23,399 bases of DNA, taken from assembly GCF_001039355.2 (NCBI RefSeq), contig NW_019775480.1, positions 1,050,478 through 1,073,876 on the forward strand, given 5' to 3'. Shown here piece after piece: positions 10,604 through 20,718 of the stretch. The position numbers were made by a program, and so were the translations under genes. This DNA comes from Lingula anatina. Its lineage: Eukaryota; Brachiopoda; Lingulata; Lingulida; Lingulidae. The notes beneath the pieces were generated by a model. It made no database searches. It saw only the letters and a program-made list of their open reading frames with translations, and was not told where the DNA came from. The number at the start of each line of letters is the position of its first letter. The first letter of the stretch is position 1.

Positions 10604-11244
10604 TCAGGCACTTTGCTTCTTGTCTCGTCTGCACGAGATAACTTCAGCGCGAGGCGGGAAAGGCAGCTCCAGGCGGTCAAACCTGTGACGTACGAGACTT
10701 ATGACTTCCAAATATGGATCCAGGAGGACACAGCTGTGACGTGTGACTTCCAAATATGGAAGCGCCCCAGGCAAAATTTTGAAGAAGAACGCCCTCAGAT
10801 TGTCGCTGTTCGTCAGAGCTAGTAAAAGCGACTCCATCACAAGGTATATATTTAACAAGCTAGCTTTTACGTTGCTCTGACACTCAGGGTATGATAAATG
10901 CTCGAGGAGCCAAAATTGACTATTTGGACTGATAGTAGGGTGCCGAGGTGAAAATACTGAAAAGCTCATAACACACACATTAGAATTTCTAGATATAGTG
11001 GTTCCATTACCACAGAATTTAACCTTGAAACTTGGCCTACTACCACATGCAGTATCAGGGTTTTCAGCCACATAGGATTTGATGGCAAAAATAAGCTCAG
11101 ATTCAACATCTATCTCAGCCACATCATGTGGTCTTGGAGTACGTTGCACATGACAAATCACATTCATCTCTTTACGCATTTGTTTTATTAGGTAGCTTTT
11201 GGGCAGCCCATCGTCAAGTAGTGTTAGTTCATGGTAACAAGCGC
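10604..11244 (-). CDS. Second exon of an uncharacterised HELTLLDDGLP-family gene
   Basis: The exon starts after an acceptor (CTGCACATGTCAG, AG at 11245-11246) and encodes residues 64-276 of a predicted two-exon protein. The first ~98 residues (CYHELTLLDDGLPKSYLIKQ, then FKVKFCGNGTTISRNSNV and VMSFSVF) resemble, from memory, an uncharacterised family repeated in cnidarian, amphioxus and other invertebrate genomes, where the motif reads more like SGDG...SR.SNF..LSFS. That family behaves like a mobile-element gene, but I cannot name a reaction. After SFSVF (residue 161) the resemblance stops although the frame stays open for 115 codons. Either a further exon is spliced in after a weak donor, or the 3' half has been replaced. 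The D-to-N change in the GDG motif and this loss suggest a decaying copy. Confidence 0.5.
10684..10760. repeat. Short imperfect direct repeat, about 25-35 bp, two copies
   Basis: TGTGACGT followed by GACTTCCAAATATGGA occurs at 10684-10718 and again at 10735-10760. It lies in the unconserved tail of the HELTLLDDGLP exon, supporting the idea that this tail is not original coding sequence. Confidence 0.6.
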
Positions 11245-12427
11245 CTGACATGTGCAGAGAAGTTTATTGTAATATATATTGTTCTTATTGTTACATTATT
11301 AAATTTAACTCTGTATCCAAGTAGTAACTATACTGTACCAAGTCAGGTACTGATGATGTGCAGAGGTCATATATTCCAGAATACGCCATTACCACTAATT
11401 TATAACTTTTATTTTTGTTTAATATGTTATTCATGAAAGAGTTGATGAAAGATTATTTTAAGTTGTTAAATCGTGATCTTATTCTTTTTATATTCAAATA
11501 AATGAATAATTTGGGTAAAATTGGTCTTCCACTTCTTATTTGCATTTTACCTTTACTACAAGATTATTTTGGAATAGTTGCAGCATTAAAAATTAAAACA
11601 AATAGCAATCTGAAAGAAGAATTTTGCATAATGTACTAAATGATGACAGGAATTTTGGATTAAGAGATTAGTTGAATAGTGATATTGTCAGTCAATTTTT
11701 GTAGAATCCGATAATATGATTGAAAATACCGATTGAATTTTTGGACTTGCACTGGGCAGTTTTACATTTGTGCCAAGTGCTTTTTTGGACTCCATTGTAC
11801 AGTGGTAAAAGTTCTTCAATTGCCATGAACGTTTTTAATCAGACTCTGTATGATGCTGCCATTTGCTGGTGCTATCGGCAACGAATTAGTTTGCCTTTGT
11901 TTCTGAGTGAATCTACCGTCTAAAATCACTATTTCTGACAATATTTGCGTTTTGCTGAGGGTAGGCTAGGCAATGCACGGCAAACTTCTTAGTACGTGTG
12001 TACAACAGAATTTTTTTTAAAACCCTAGCGATATTTAGTCAGGAGTTGGTTGAAGCATAGCACAGCCTTGCTGTCTATCGGCATCTGGCCGTTAGTTTGT
12101 CAATTATCCGCCATGGGCCCACGAATCGCGAACCCATTCATTTTCCTATGGCAATCTAGCAACTCATTAAAAATGCACGCATGCGCAGTGGGCTAGATGT
12201 GACGTCATGCAGTGCATTTCTGGGGATGAGGATCGTACGCCCCCTGCGAATTGGGAGCAGTGGAGTCCGTGGAGTTCGTAGAGGTAGAGGAAAGTTTGAA
12301 ATGGAAAGTCACAAGTCTGCCTTGCGAGTCGCAGGGTTCACGTGAGAAGCAGGAACTCTAATTGCAAGGTGCGATGTACTAATTTATTGAGTTTGTCTTG
12401 CTACCTGCGTACGTGGCACGCACTCAC
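11245..12427 (-). other. Putative intron of the second gene
   Basis: The donor is AATG|GTGAGTGC (GT at 12427-12426) and the acceptor is GTCAG (AG at 11246-11245), on the minus strand. The first exon leaves one base and the second supplies two, restoring a Gly codon in frame. The intron is AT-rich except 12050-12330, where a CRE-type TGACGTCA (12200-12207), an NRF1-like GCATGCGCA (about 12178-12187) and CpG-rich DNA occur. A short plus-strand frame starts there (ATG at about 12300) but no gene can be followed. Confidence 0.5.
12170..12210. promoter_or_regulatory. Promoter-like cluster: NRF1-type and CRE motifs
   Basis: GCACGCATGCGCAGTG is followed by TGACGTCA at 12200-12207, within a locally GC-rich stretch. 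NRF1 and CREB/ATF sites of this form are frequent in TATA-less animal promoters. No transcription unit starting here on the plus strand is recognised, so this is a candidate only. Confidence 0.25.
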
Positions 12428-12617
12428 CATTTATGAAGAGAATGCTACGCACGGCGAGAGTAATTTCCTTTTGCTTCACACTTGCTTCACACGCTTGTAA
12501 TGACGTACTGACCGCGTACGTCAGTTTTGCCTCCTGTTCTCCCCTTCTTTCTTTTTCATCCTCCCTTCTTTTCTGCTCTCTTAGATTCGAATTCTTTCCC
12601 TTGCCTTTTGGAGGCAT
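12428..12617 (-). CDS. First coding exon of the HELTLLDDGLP-family gene
   Basis: ATG at 12615-12617 opens a 63-codon exon plus one base ending at a consensus-like donor (AATG|GTGAGT). The peptide starts MPPKGKGKNSNLREQKRRED: it is lysine-, arginine- and glutamate-rich (residues 1-32) and likely helical or coiled-coil, then shifts to a mixed segment ending in SILFIN. A basic charged N-terminus followed by the HELTLLDDGLP block is what I recall for the family. The reading frame continues upstream of this ATG to 12830 without a good reason to use it, and upstream DNA carries an ETS-like GGCGGAAGT (minus strand, about 12741-12752) that would suit a promoter. Phase match with the exon at 11244 is the main support. 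Confidence 0.45.
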
Positions 12618-12843
12618 ATTACAAGCTGAATTGAGCAAAATTCGAATTTTTTGAAATGTTGAACACGAGGCATAAGCGCCGTTTTTTGTCCAGACACGAG
12701 CGTGCAGTACGTCTTTAATAATCCTGGCGTGGGGGCGACGCACTTCCGCCGTGCTTTCGACTTTGTTCGTATTAGAATTGCTAATTTTTTTCTGAGTTTG
12801 GTATCCTTCATAATTCTTACGCTCTCTCATACCGATTTGACCT

Positions 12844-12844
<1 letters not shown>

Positions 12845-12890
<46 letters not shown>
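12845..12890. repeat. A46 homopolymer run
   Basis: Forty-six consecutive A residues. It may be the tail of a degraded retroposed element or a simple repeat. No target duplication or retroelement body is recognised next to it. Length here is likely to be unreliable in an assembly. Confidence 0.9.
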
Positions 12891-12891
<1 letters not shown>

Positions 12892-13035
12892 ACGGCATGC
12901 TCTTGTATATACACTATGCATACGCTGATATGCACCAGGTATACGTTTGCATACGTTGATCAATAAGCAAAATTACGTTTAACATGTAACTAGTTTGTCA
13001 TCAGAACGTTACTTTGAATGCGGAATACCATAGCC

Positions 13036-13200
13036 AGTGGCGGATCTGGGGGTGGGGGTCAGGGAGGGCCTGAAAAATACATCATACCAATATTCCCCTC
13101 TTGAAATTAGAAATTTGACTAGCTAAATTATAGTTCTAAACCGTACCAAAGGGCACTGTGTGCTCTCCAAAACACCGGAAAATTTTCGGGGCCCCTGAGC
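13036..13200 (+). mobile_element. Short dispersed repeat, family 2, copy B
   Basis: Begins AGTGGCGGATCTGGGGG and contains ACCAATATTCCCCTCTT, CAAATTATAG-like sequence and GCTCTCCAAAACACCGG. The 13058-13186 core is the reverse complement of 6363-6490. The GGCGGATC(T/C)-GGGGG terminus is typical of non-autonomous elements in marine invertebrates, to my recollection. It has no coding capacity. Confidence 0.65.
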
Positions 13201-14391
13201 TTAAGCGTCACTCGAGCGTATGAGCCATGCGATCATATACGCTGAAAAATTGTACATAATTAAATTATTTCTTGCCCCCTGAGTATGCGACGTATATCAA
13301 CGTCCTGTGTACTTGAAACTTATACGACTTGAGCCTAAAGAAAACATTTATTTGCGTATTATTTTTCTCATACCTAAGTGTACGTTATTCACTACCCCCC
13401 CTTCCCTCGTAGAGTGCGACAACGCTTTCAAGGTGCTGTTCTTTTACATAGTATGTGTCAATAATATAGCCTTAACACTGTGCGGCTACACACTCTATAA
13501 ATACTAAGTTGTTATACAAAACTTTGGAATACAAAGACGTGAACTTATTGATCTTACGGTTGTTCATTGGTGCGCCTTAGCAACGCAATGTTTTTGGAAA
13601 TGAAAAAAGAATTGCATTCTTGATAAGAAATACATGTATTAATCTAGCAAGAACAAAACATAATATTACATCTTAAAGTTTATTAAGCCTCTTAATGTGA
13701 AAATATGTCATAAGCATACATGTACAGCATTTGTACTGAAAAAGTTTACTTACCTTAAATTGACCGTAATCAGAAAAGACTTGTGTGTAGCCCCTCACAT
13801 TTACTTTTCCAGCGAAAGAGCGGAATTTTGTGTATATGTGAACATGAATGTTTAGGCCTACAGATATAAGATCAAGTAACAAATCTTAGATACACAGCCT
13901 TTGACACGAATATCCAGCTCTGTTTTGGCATTTGCTTGTGCTGTGTCTGATTCAGGCAAAATCATTAGAGGTACAAATCAATATAGAATCACATGACAAA
14001 TGTAAAAAATAGATTTGTTTTGTTATGATAAAAAATCATCTGGTTAATTTTGGGGGTGATAGGCATACTTTTTACTGAAGTTAAGAAAAATGGACTTGGA
14101 AAATAAAAAAGACAAAATGACCTCTTTTAAAAATAAGTATGCGTTGTTTGCAATACACAATAGCCTTAATATAACTTGTCCTCAATGAGGTCATCGTAAG
14201 TCCTATTTTCAAGGTCGTCGTATTCTCATGAGGAATTAAATGCATTGCCTACGCGGTAAATGAAGTTGGTATTCTTAAAGTTATATTTTACTAATGTCAT
14301 ATGTCACATTTTGTACCTCCTTCATGGATCTTTATTTCTGCTACGGTATTTGTTACATCAATCCAAACACATTTCAGGTGGATCAATTGTT

Positions 14392-14448
14392 ATCCGGGAC
14401 CCGTGGCCTTTTGTTTATGCATAGACAGCATATAACGCGCGTTATAAA
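14392..14448 (+). repeat. 57-bp sub-repeat with AACGCGCGTT palindrome (type a, unit 1)
   Basis: Reads CCGGGACCCGTGGCCTTTTG then GACAGCATATAACGCGCGTT. Equivalent copies of this type occur at 16535-16590 and 18686-18741. A diverged second type lies about 1.14 kb downstream in each complete unit. CpG-rich palindrome AACGCGCGTT is kept in all five copies. Confidence 0.8.
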
Positions 14449-15533
14449 CTTGTAGATTTCGTGCATCTGACGCTTCTGGCGCCATACATATAGGGCCATT
14501 CAGAATAGATTATCCTAGTACTAACTGATCCGCCGACTAAATATGGCCGACCCCTGTACAAAAGCTGCTAAAAGATGCTGCTAATGCGTGCCATTTTCAC
14601 ATATTTATAACTGTTCCAGATGGAAATGATGGCGGTAACTCTTCTTTAGTTGGATCTGATGCAGTTTGTTTAACAGGTACGGCTTAACACCTTTTCGGCC
14701 TACACATCGGATTTTATATCCTATCAATGCCGGTATAGTTTGAGACAACAGGTTAACAACTTGATTATTTTCTATAACGATATCGTAATTGTAATGAATT
14801 CTTTATCAAATAAAATGCATGCTCGTCAATTAAAATCAATAGTTACAGATTGTTTATTTATTTATTTTCCTTTTTTTGCGTTATACATTCTTCTTTATGA
14901 CCGGAACAGTAAAATGCCAGATCATTTCTTGGATTATCATTTCATGTAAAATGCCCCTTCAGAGTTTTTTCAATTGTTTGCAATATTGTACATATTGTAC
15001 TAAGAGAAAACAGGTATGTTGAAGACTACAATAAATCTCTATATCACTGCGTGACTTAATTATCTCTGGGACCTAACAGGTGACGAACATTGCGCGTGTC
15101 ATTTATCTACTGCACACTTTAGCTTACAATTTTTGGCCACAAAACCGGACTGTAATTCTGTTGATTCCAACCTACGACGCAGACAAGAATGTCGGTTCTT
15201 TTAGGATTTTGCATGGGGTTGACCATTTTAGGGCATGGTTTGACCCTTCAACAAGATGGTTCCAAAATAGTGAAAGTGTGCTGAATGCGTTATGAAATTC
15301 GGTTGATGGAGACAATGCTTGCTGAGTCCTGTCCTAAGAAAGTAGGTGTGGTGTATACCGCCCGCTGCTTGTGCGTTTTACTTAAAATATTTTTTTTACC
15401 TCTATAGATATACAGTGTGCAGTCCAAATATTTGCATCAAAGTAAAGAGTAACTGTCCCCAGTGCAAAACCAACTGTACAGGTCTGACTGTGTGTGTAGC
15501 ATTTATCTGGATTAAACTGTATACTTAATTATA

Positions 15534-15590
15534 TACCGGGACCGGAAGCCTTTTCTTTATGTAAAGACAGCATATAACGCGCGTTGTAAA
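15534..15590 (+). repeat. 57-bp sub-repeat with AACGCGCGTT palindrome (type b, unit 1/2 junction)
   Basis: Reads CCGGGACCGGAAGCCTTTTC then GACAGCATATAACGCGCGTT, ending just before the next unit begins. The second type-b copy is at 17689-17745. Because the type-b copy sits at the unit boundary and resembles the internal type-a copy, unequal exchange between such sub-repeats may have made the array. Confidence 0.8.
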
Positions 15591-15592
15591 GG

Positions 15593-17747
15593 TGTGTCAA
15601 TAATATAGCCTTAACGCTGCGCGACTACACACTCTGTCAATACTAAGTTGTTATACAAAACTTTGGAATACAAAGACGTGAACTTATTGATCTTACGGTT
15701 GTTCATTAGTGCGCCTTAGCAACAGGGCGCAATGTTTTTGGAAATGAAAAAGAATTGCATTCTTGATAAGAAATACATGTATAAATCTAGCAAGAACAAC
15801 ACATAATATTACATTTCAGAGTGTATTAAGCCTCTTAATGTGAATATATATCATAAGCATACATGTACAGCATTTGTACTGAAAAAGTTTACTTACCATA
15901 AATTGACCGTAATCAGAAAAGACTTGTGTGTAGCCCCTCACATTTACTTTTCCAGCGAAAGAGCGGACTTTTGTGTATATGTGAACATGAATGTTTAGGC
16001 CTACAGATATAAGATCAAGCAACAAATCTTAGATACACAGCCTTTGACACGAATATCCAGCTCTGTTTTTGCATTTGTTTGTGCTGTGTCCGATTCAGGC
16101 GAAATCAATAGAGGTACAAATCAATATAGAATTACATGACAAATGTAAAAAAAAGATTTGTTTTGTTATGATAAAAAATCATCTGGTTAATTTTGGGGGT
16201 GATAGGCCTACTTTTTACTGAAGTTAAGAAAAACGGACTTGGAAAATAAAAAAGACAAAATGACCTCTTTTAAAAATAAGTATGCGTTGTTTGCAATACA
16301 CAATAGCCTAAATATAACTTGTCCTCAATGAGGTCATCGTAAGTCCTATTTTCAAGGTCGTCGTATTCTCATGAGGAATTAAATGCATTGCCTACGCGGT
16401 AAATAAAGTTGGTATTCTTAAATTTATATTTTACTAATGTCATATATCACATTTTGTACCTCCTTCATGGATCTTTATTTCTACTACGGTATTTGTTACA
16501 TCAATCCAAACACATTTCAGGTGGATCAATTGTTATCCGGGACCCGTGGCCTTTTGTTTATGCATAGACAGCATATAACGCGCGTTGTAAACTTGTAGAT
16601 TTCGTGCATCTGACGCTTCTGGCGCCATACATAGGGCCATTCAGAATAGATTATCCTAGTACTAACTGATCCGCCGACTAAATATGGCCGACCCCTGTAC
16701 AAAAGCTGCTAAAAGATGCTGCTAGTGCGTGCCATTTTCACATATTTATAACTGTTCCAGATGGAAATGATGGCGGTAACTCTTCTTAAGTACCAGTTGG
16801 ATCTGATGCAGTGTGTTTAACAGGTACGGCTTAACACCTTTTCGGCCTACACATCGGATTTTATATCCTATCAATGCCGGTATAGTTTGAGACAACAGGT
16901 TAGCAACTTGATTATTTTCTATAACGATATCGTAATTGTAATGAATTCTTCATCAAATAAAATGCATGTTCGTCAATTAAAATCAATAGTAACAGATTGT
17001 TTATTTATTTATTTTCCTTTTTTGCGTGATACATTCTTCTTTATGACCGGAACAGTAAAATGCCAGATCATTTCTTGGATTATCATTTCATGTGAAATGC
17101 CCCTTCAGAGTTTTTTCAATTGTTTGCAATATTGTACATATTGTACTAAGAGAAAATAGGTATGTTGAAGAATACAATAAATCTCTATATCACTGCGTGA
17201 CTTAACTATCTCTGGGACCTAACAGGTGTCGAACATTGCGCGTGTCATTTATCTACTGCACACTTTAGCTTACAATTTTTGGCCACAAAACCGGACTGTA
17301 ATTCTGTTGATTCCAACCTACGACGCAGACAAGAATGTCGATTCTTTTAGGATTTTGCATGGGGTTGACCATTTTAGGGCATGGTTTGACCCTTCAACAA
17401 AATGGTTCCAAAATAGTGAAAGTGTGCTGAATGCGTTATGAAATTCAGTTGATGGAGACAATGCTTGCTGAGTCCTGCAGCAACATGTCCTAAGAAAGTA
17501 GGTGTGGTGTATACCGCCCGCTGCTTGTGCGTTTTACTTAAAATATTTTTTTACCTCTATAGATATACAGTGTGCAGTCCAAATATTTGCATCAAAGTAA
17601 AGAGTAACTGTCCCCTGTGCAAAACCAACTGTACAGGTCTGACTGTGTGTGTAGCATTTATCTGGATTAAACTGTATACTTAATTATATACCGGGACCGG
17701 AAGCCTTTTCTATATGTAAAGACAGCATATAACGCGCGTTGTAAAGG
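15593..17747 (+). repeat. Tandem array unit 2 (about 2.16 kb)
   Basis: Complete second copy. Its equivalents of the unit-1 frames are 15816-16025 (minus; donor now ATG|GTAAGT) and 17226-17441 (plus). The latter differs from unit 1 at only three residues (T/S, G/D, R/K), all amino-acid changing, so there is no sign of constraint on the protein. Relative to unit 1 it has an 8-base insertion near 16790 that puts a stop codon in the small exon-like frame, and a 12-base extra piece near 17478. Confidence 0.9.
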
Positions 17748-19379
17748 TGTGTCAATAATATAGCCTTAACGCTGCGCGACTACACACTCTGTCAATACTA
17801 AGTTGTTATACAAAACTTTGGAATACAAAGACGTGAACTTATTGATCTTACGGTTGTTCATTAGTGCGCCTTAGCAACAGGGCGCAATGTTTTTGGAAAT
17901 GAAAAAGAATTGCATTCTTGATAAGAAATACATGTATAAATCTAGCAAGAACAAAACATAATATTACATTTCAGAGTGTATTAAGCCTCTTAATTTGAAT
18001 ATATATCATAAGCATACATGTACAGCATTTGTACTGAAAAAGTTTACTTACCATAAATTGGCCGTAATCAGAAAAGACTTGTGTGTAGCCCCTCACATTT
18101 ACTTTTCCAGCGAAAGAGCGGAATTTTGTGTATATGTGAGCATGAATGTTTAGGCCTAAAGATATAAGATCAAGCAACAATTCTTAGATACACAGCCTTT
18201 GACACGAATATCCAGCTCTGTTTTTGCATTTGTTTGTGCTGTGTCCGATTCAGGCGAAATCAATAGAGGTACAAATCAATATAGAATCACATGACAAATG
18301 TAAAAAATAGATTTGTTTTGTTATGATAAAAAATCATCTGGTTAATTTTGGGGGTGATAGGCCTACTTTTTACTGAAGTTAAGAAAAACGGACTTGGGAA
18401 ATAAAAAAGACAAAATGACCTCTTTTAAAAATAACTATGCGTTGTTTGCAATACACAATAGCCTAAATATAACTTGTCCTCAATGAGGTCATCGTAAGTC
18501 CTATTTTCAAGGTCGTCGTATTCTCATGAGGAATTAAATGCATTGCCTACGCGGTAAATGAAGTTGGTATTCTTAAATTTATATTTTACTAATGTCATAT
18601 GTCACATTTTGTACCTCCTTCATGGATCTTTATTTCTACTACGGCATTTGTTACATTAATCCAAACACATTTCAGGTGGATTGTTATCCGGGACCCGTGG
18701 ACTTTTGTTTATGGATAGACAGCATATAACGCGCGTTGTCAACTTGTAGATTTCGTGCATCTGACGTTTCTGGCGCCATACATAGGGCCATTCAGAATAG
18801 ATTATCCTAGTACTAACTGATCCGCCGACTAAATATGGCGGACCCCTGTACAAAATCTGGTATAAGATGCTGCTAATGCGTGCCATTTTCACATATTTAT
18901 AGCTGTTCCAGATGGAAATGATGGCGGTAACTCTTCTTTAGTACCAGTTGGATCTGATGCAGTTTGTTTAACTGGTACGGCTTAACACCTTTTAGGCCTA
19001 CACATCGGATTTTATATCCTATCAATGCCGGTATAGTTTGAGACAACAGGTTAACAACTTGATTATTTTCTATAACGATATCGTAAATGTAATGAATTAT
19101 TTATCAAATAAAATGCATGCTCGTCAATTAAAATCAATAGTAAAAGATTGTTTATTTATTTATTTTCCTTTTTTTGCGTTATACATTCTTCTTTATGACC
19201 GGAACAGTAAAATGCCAGGTCATTTCTTGGATTATCATTTAATGTAAAATGCCCCTTCAGAGTTTTTTCAATTGTTTGCAGTATTGTAGCATATTGTACT
19301 AAGAGAAAACAGGTATTTTGAAGAATACAATAAATCTCTATATCACTGCGTGACTTAACTCTCTCTGGGACCTAACAGG
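17748..19379 (+). repeat. Tandem array unit 3, truncated (about 1.63 kb)
   Basis: Third copy; it follows the other two through CTGGGACCTAACAGG at about 19365-19379 and then stops abruptly. The last ~510 bp of the unit, including the plus-strand 71-codon frame, are missing and replaced by unrelated sequence. Small differences include a missing TCAA near 18680 and TAAAGATAT for TACAGATAT near 18159. Confidence 0.88.
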
Positions 19380-19578
19380 ACGGCGAATCTGGTAGGTTAA
19401 ACTAATGCGTTATCCTAACTAAAGTATCCAACGGTGTCCGCATTTCGAGCTCAATAATAAATTTGGTTTATATCTAAATTTGCGCGGTTCCGGACACGGC
19501 GATGCATGGTAGGCTTCGCATCAGAAGCCTGTCGTTCCAGACCCCCCTCCCCATTCAAATGGGGTCATGTCGATTTCC
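19380..19578. other. Gene-free spacer after the array
   Basis: No coding exon, RNA gene or repeat is recognised between the broken end of array unit 3 and the C-rich stretch. Confidence 0.4.
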
Positions 19579-19790
19579 CCCGCACCGTTACTCCCCCACA
19601 CAGATACTCCCCCGCACCAATAATCCCCCTTAGTAAATTTTTGTGTATTATGCGCATCTATACAACCCTACACCGATAGATCCCCCCATCGATACATCCC
19701 CAGTAAAATTGCCGATGTAGGCGAACCGTTAGGCCTACTCCCCCACACCGATACTCCCCCACATCATTGCTTCCCCGCATCGATACTGCC
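19579..19790. repeat. Degenerate C-rich minisatellite-like region
   Basis: Repeated short modules of the form CCGATACTCCCCCACA occur irregularly (for example near 19590, 19605, 19665, 19690, 19740 and 19765), with ATCGATAC variants on both sides. The period is irregular, so this is an eroded tandem repeat, not a clean satellite. A 66-codon minus-strand frame across it is compositional. Confidence 0.6.
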
Positions 19791-19987
19791 GGGGACGTAT
19801 AGGGATGTAACCCTTCAAATAATCCTGGATATGAGCCTGCTGGCATGTATCGATACATACCGATGCATACGTTACCAAATAGCGTGCAGATTGTTGTTGT
19901 TGTTTACGTTGTTTGTTGTCCGTCAGTACAACGAGAGTACGTGAGACGTCATAGGCCTACATGCGCCCACGTATGTTTCTACAATGC

Positions 19988-20348
19988 ATATGTCAAAGGC
20001 CTGGACCAAATCTAGTCCCATGCATAAAAAGCCCAGACCCCATGTTTATTACGCCCTGCTGGGCCCATTCTTTATGGTGTCTTTGCATTGTCAACAGCAC
20101 AATGGGCTAGTTTAATGACATGTGCAGGGGTTGTCTTAGATCAAGGCACAAATGAAGCCCACCTTTAATGTAACTTTTCTTTAGTAAATGTGTTTTTTCT
20201 TTAAACATTAAACATCTTTAAAAGTATCATGTTATGCTGTTAACAATGCAAAGTCGACCTAAAGAATGAGCCCAGCCAGGGTGTAATAAACATGGGGTCT
20301 GGGCTTTTTATGCATAGGAATAGATTTGATCCGGCCTTTGACACATAT
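19988..20348. mobile_element. MITE-like element with about 100-bp terminal inverted repeats
   Basis: The left arm from 19988 (ATATGTCAAAGGCC, GCATAAAAAGCCCAGACCCC, CATGTTTATTAC) is mirrored by the right arm ending at 20348 (GGCCTTTGACACATAT). The arms are about 100 bp with few mismatches and the loop is about 160 bp. There is no coding capacity. The structure fits a non-autonomous DNA transposon; a TA target site is possible because both ends sit in TATA-like sequence, but the exact duplication is unclear. Confidence 0.85.
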
Positions 20349-20577
20349 ATTTCTCTTTGTTACCTTGTTAACAAAATTAGATTACGTGCTGGCTCACCAG
20401 AAGTTGAAGGCAGCTGACAGTTATTAAAAACATAGGTAACGTAGGCCTACTACACGCCATAGCTCACAATTTTTAAACGTTGTCTTATTTCGTTTTTATT
20501 AATTAGAAGAACAACGTAACGAACGGGCAACGTTAACATTAAAGAATGGACCAAAAATATAGGCGATGCATAGGCCT
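20349..20577. other. Gene-free spacer
   Basis: AT-rich, with two TAGGCCTAC motifs (about 20443 and 20571). No exon or RNA gene is seen. Confidence 0.4.
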
Positions 20578-20718
20578 ACTAAGGCCACACTTTTTTATTT
20601 TTTTGGATGACATCATGCGCGCGCACCGATTTTTGCCCTAAAAAAGAAAAAAAAAATCCCCCCCCAGCCCCCGAAGTCGGTTGTCGCAAACGTCGTTACT
20701 GAATTTGCCAGAAAATGA

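Larger units (their letters stand above)
13454..15592 (+). repeat. Tandem array unit 1 (about 2.14 kb)
   Basis: The unit starts at TGTGTCAATAATATAGCC and is followed by near-identical copies starting at 15593 and 17748. It contains, in order: a 69-codon minus-strand frame (13673-13882) ending in a good donor (AAG|GTAAGT at 13754); short minus-strand frame 14166-14225 (YDDLENRTYDDL); a candidate plus-strand exon around 14618-14682 between an acceptor-like TTCCAG and ACAG|GTACGG; and plus-strand frame 15080-15295 following an acceptor-like CCTAACAG. None is recognised. This unit and the others differ by scattered substitutions and small indels, as expected for a fairly recent tandem duplication. 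Confidence 0.9.

Noticed and set aside
10435-10822. Plus-strand frames of 68 and 112 codons
   Set aside because: Mostly antisense of the second gene's exon tail; codon use and composition not convincing and no start context.
12702-12959. Plus-strand frame with a poly-lysine run
   Set aside because: The lysines come from the A46 run; it overlaps the antisense of the second gene's upstream region.
14740-14949. Plus-strand frames with FFALYILLY (possible membrane peptide) in each array unit
   Set aside because: AT-rich composition, frame broken by an indel in unit 2, no homology.
15080-15295. 71-codon plus-strand frame in array units 1 and 2 as a real gene
   Set aside because: All three differences between copies are amino-acid changing, unit 3 lacks it, and no family is recognised; kept only as part of the repeat.
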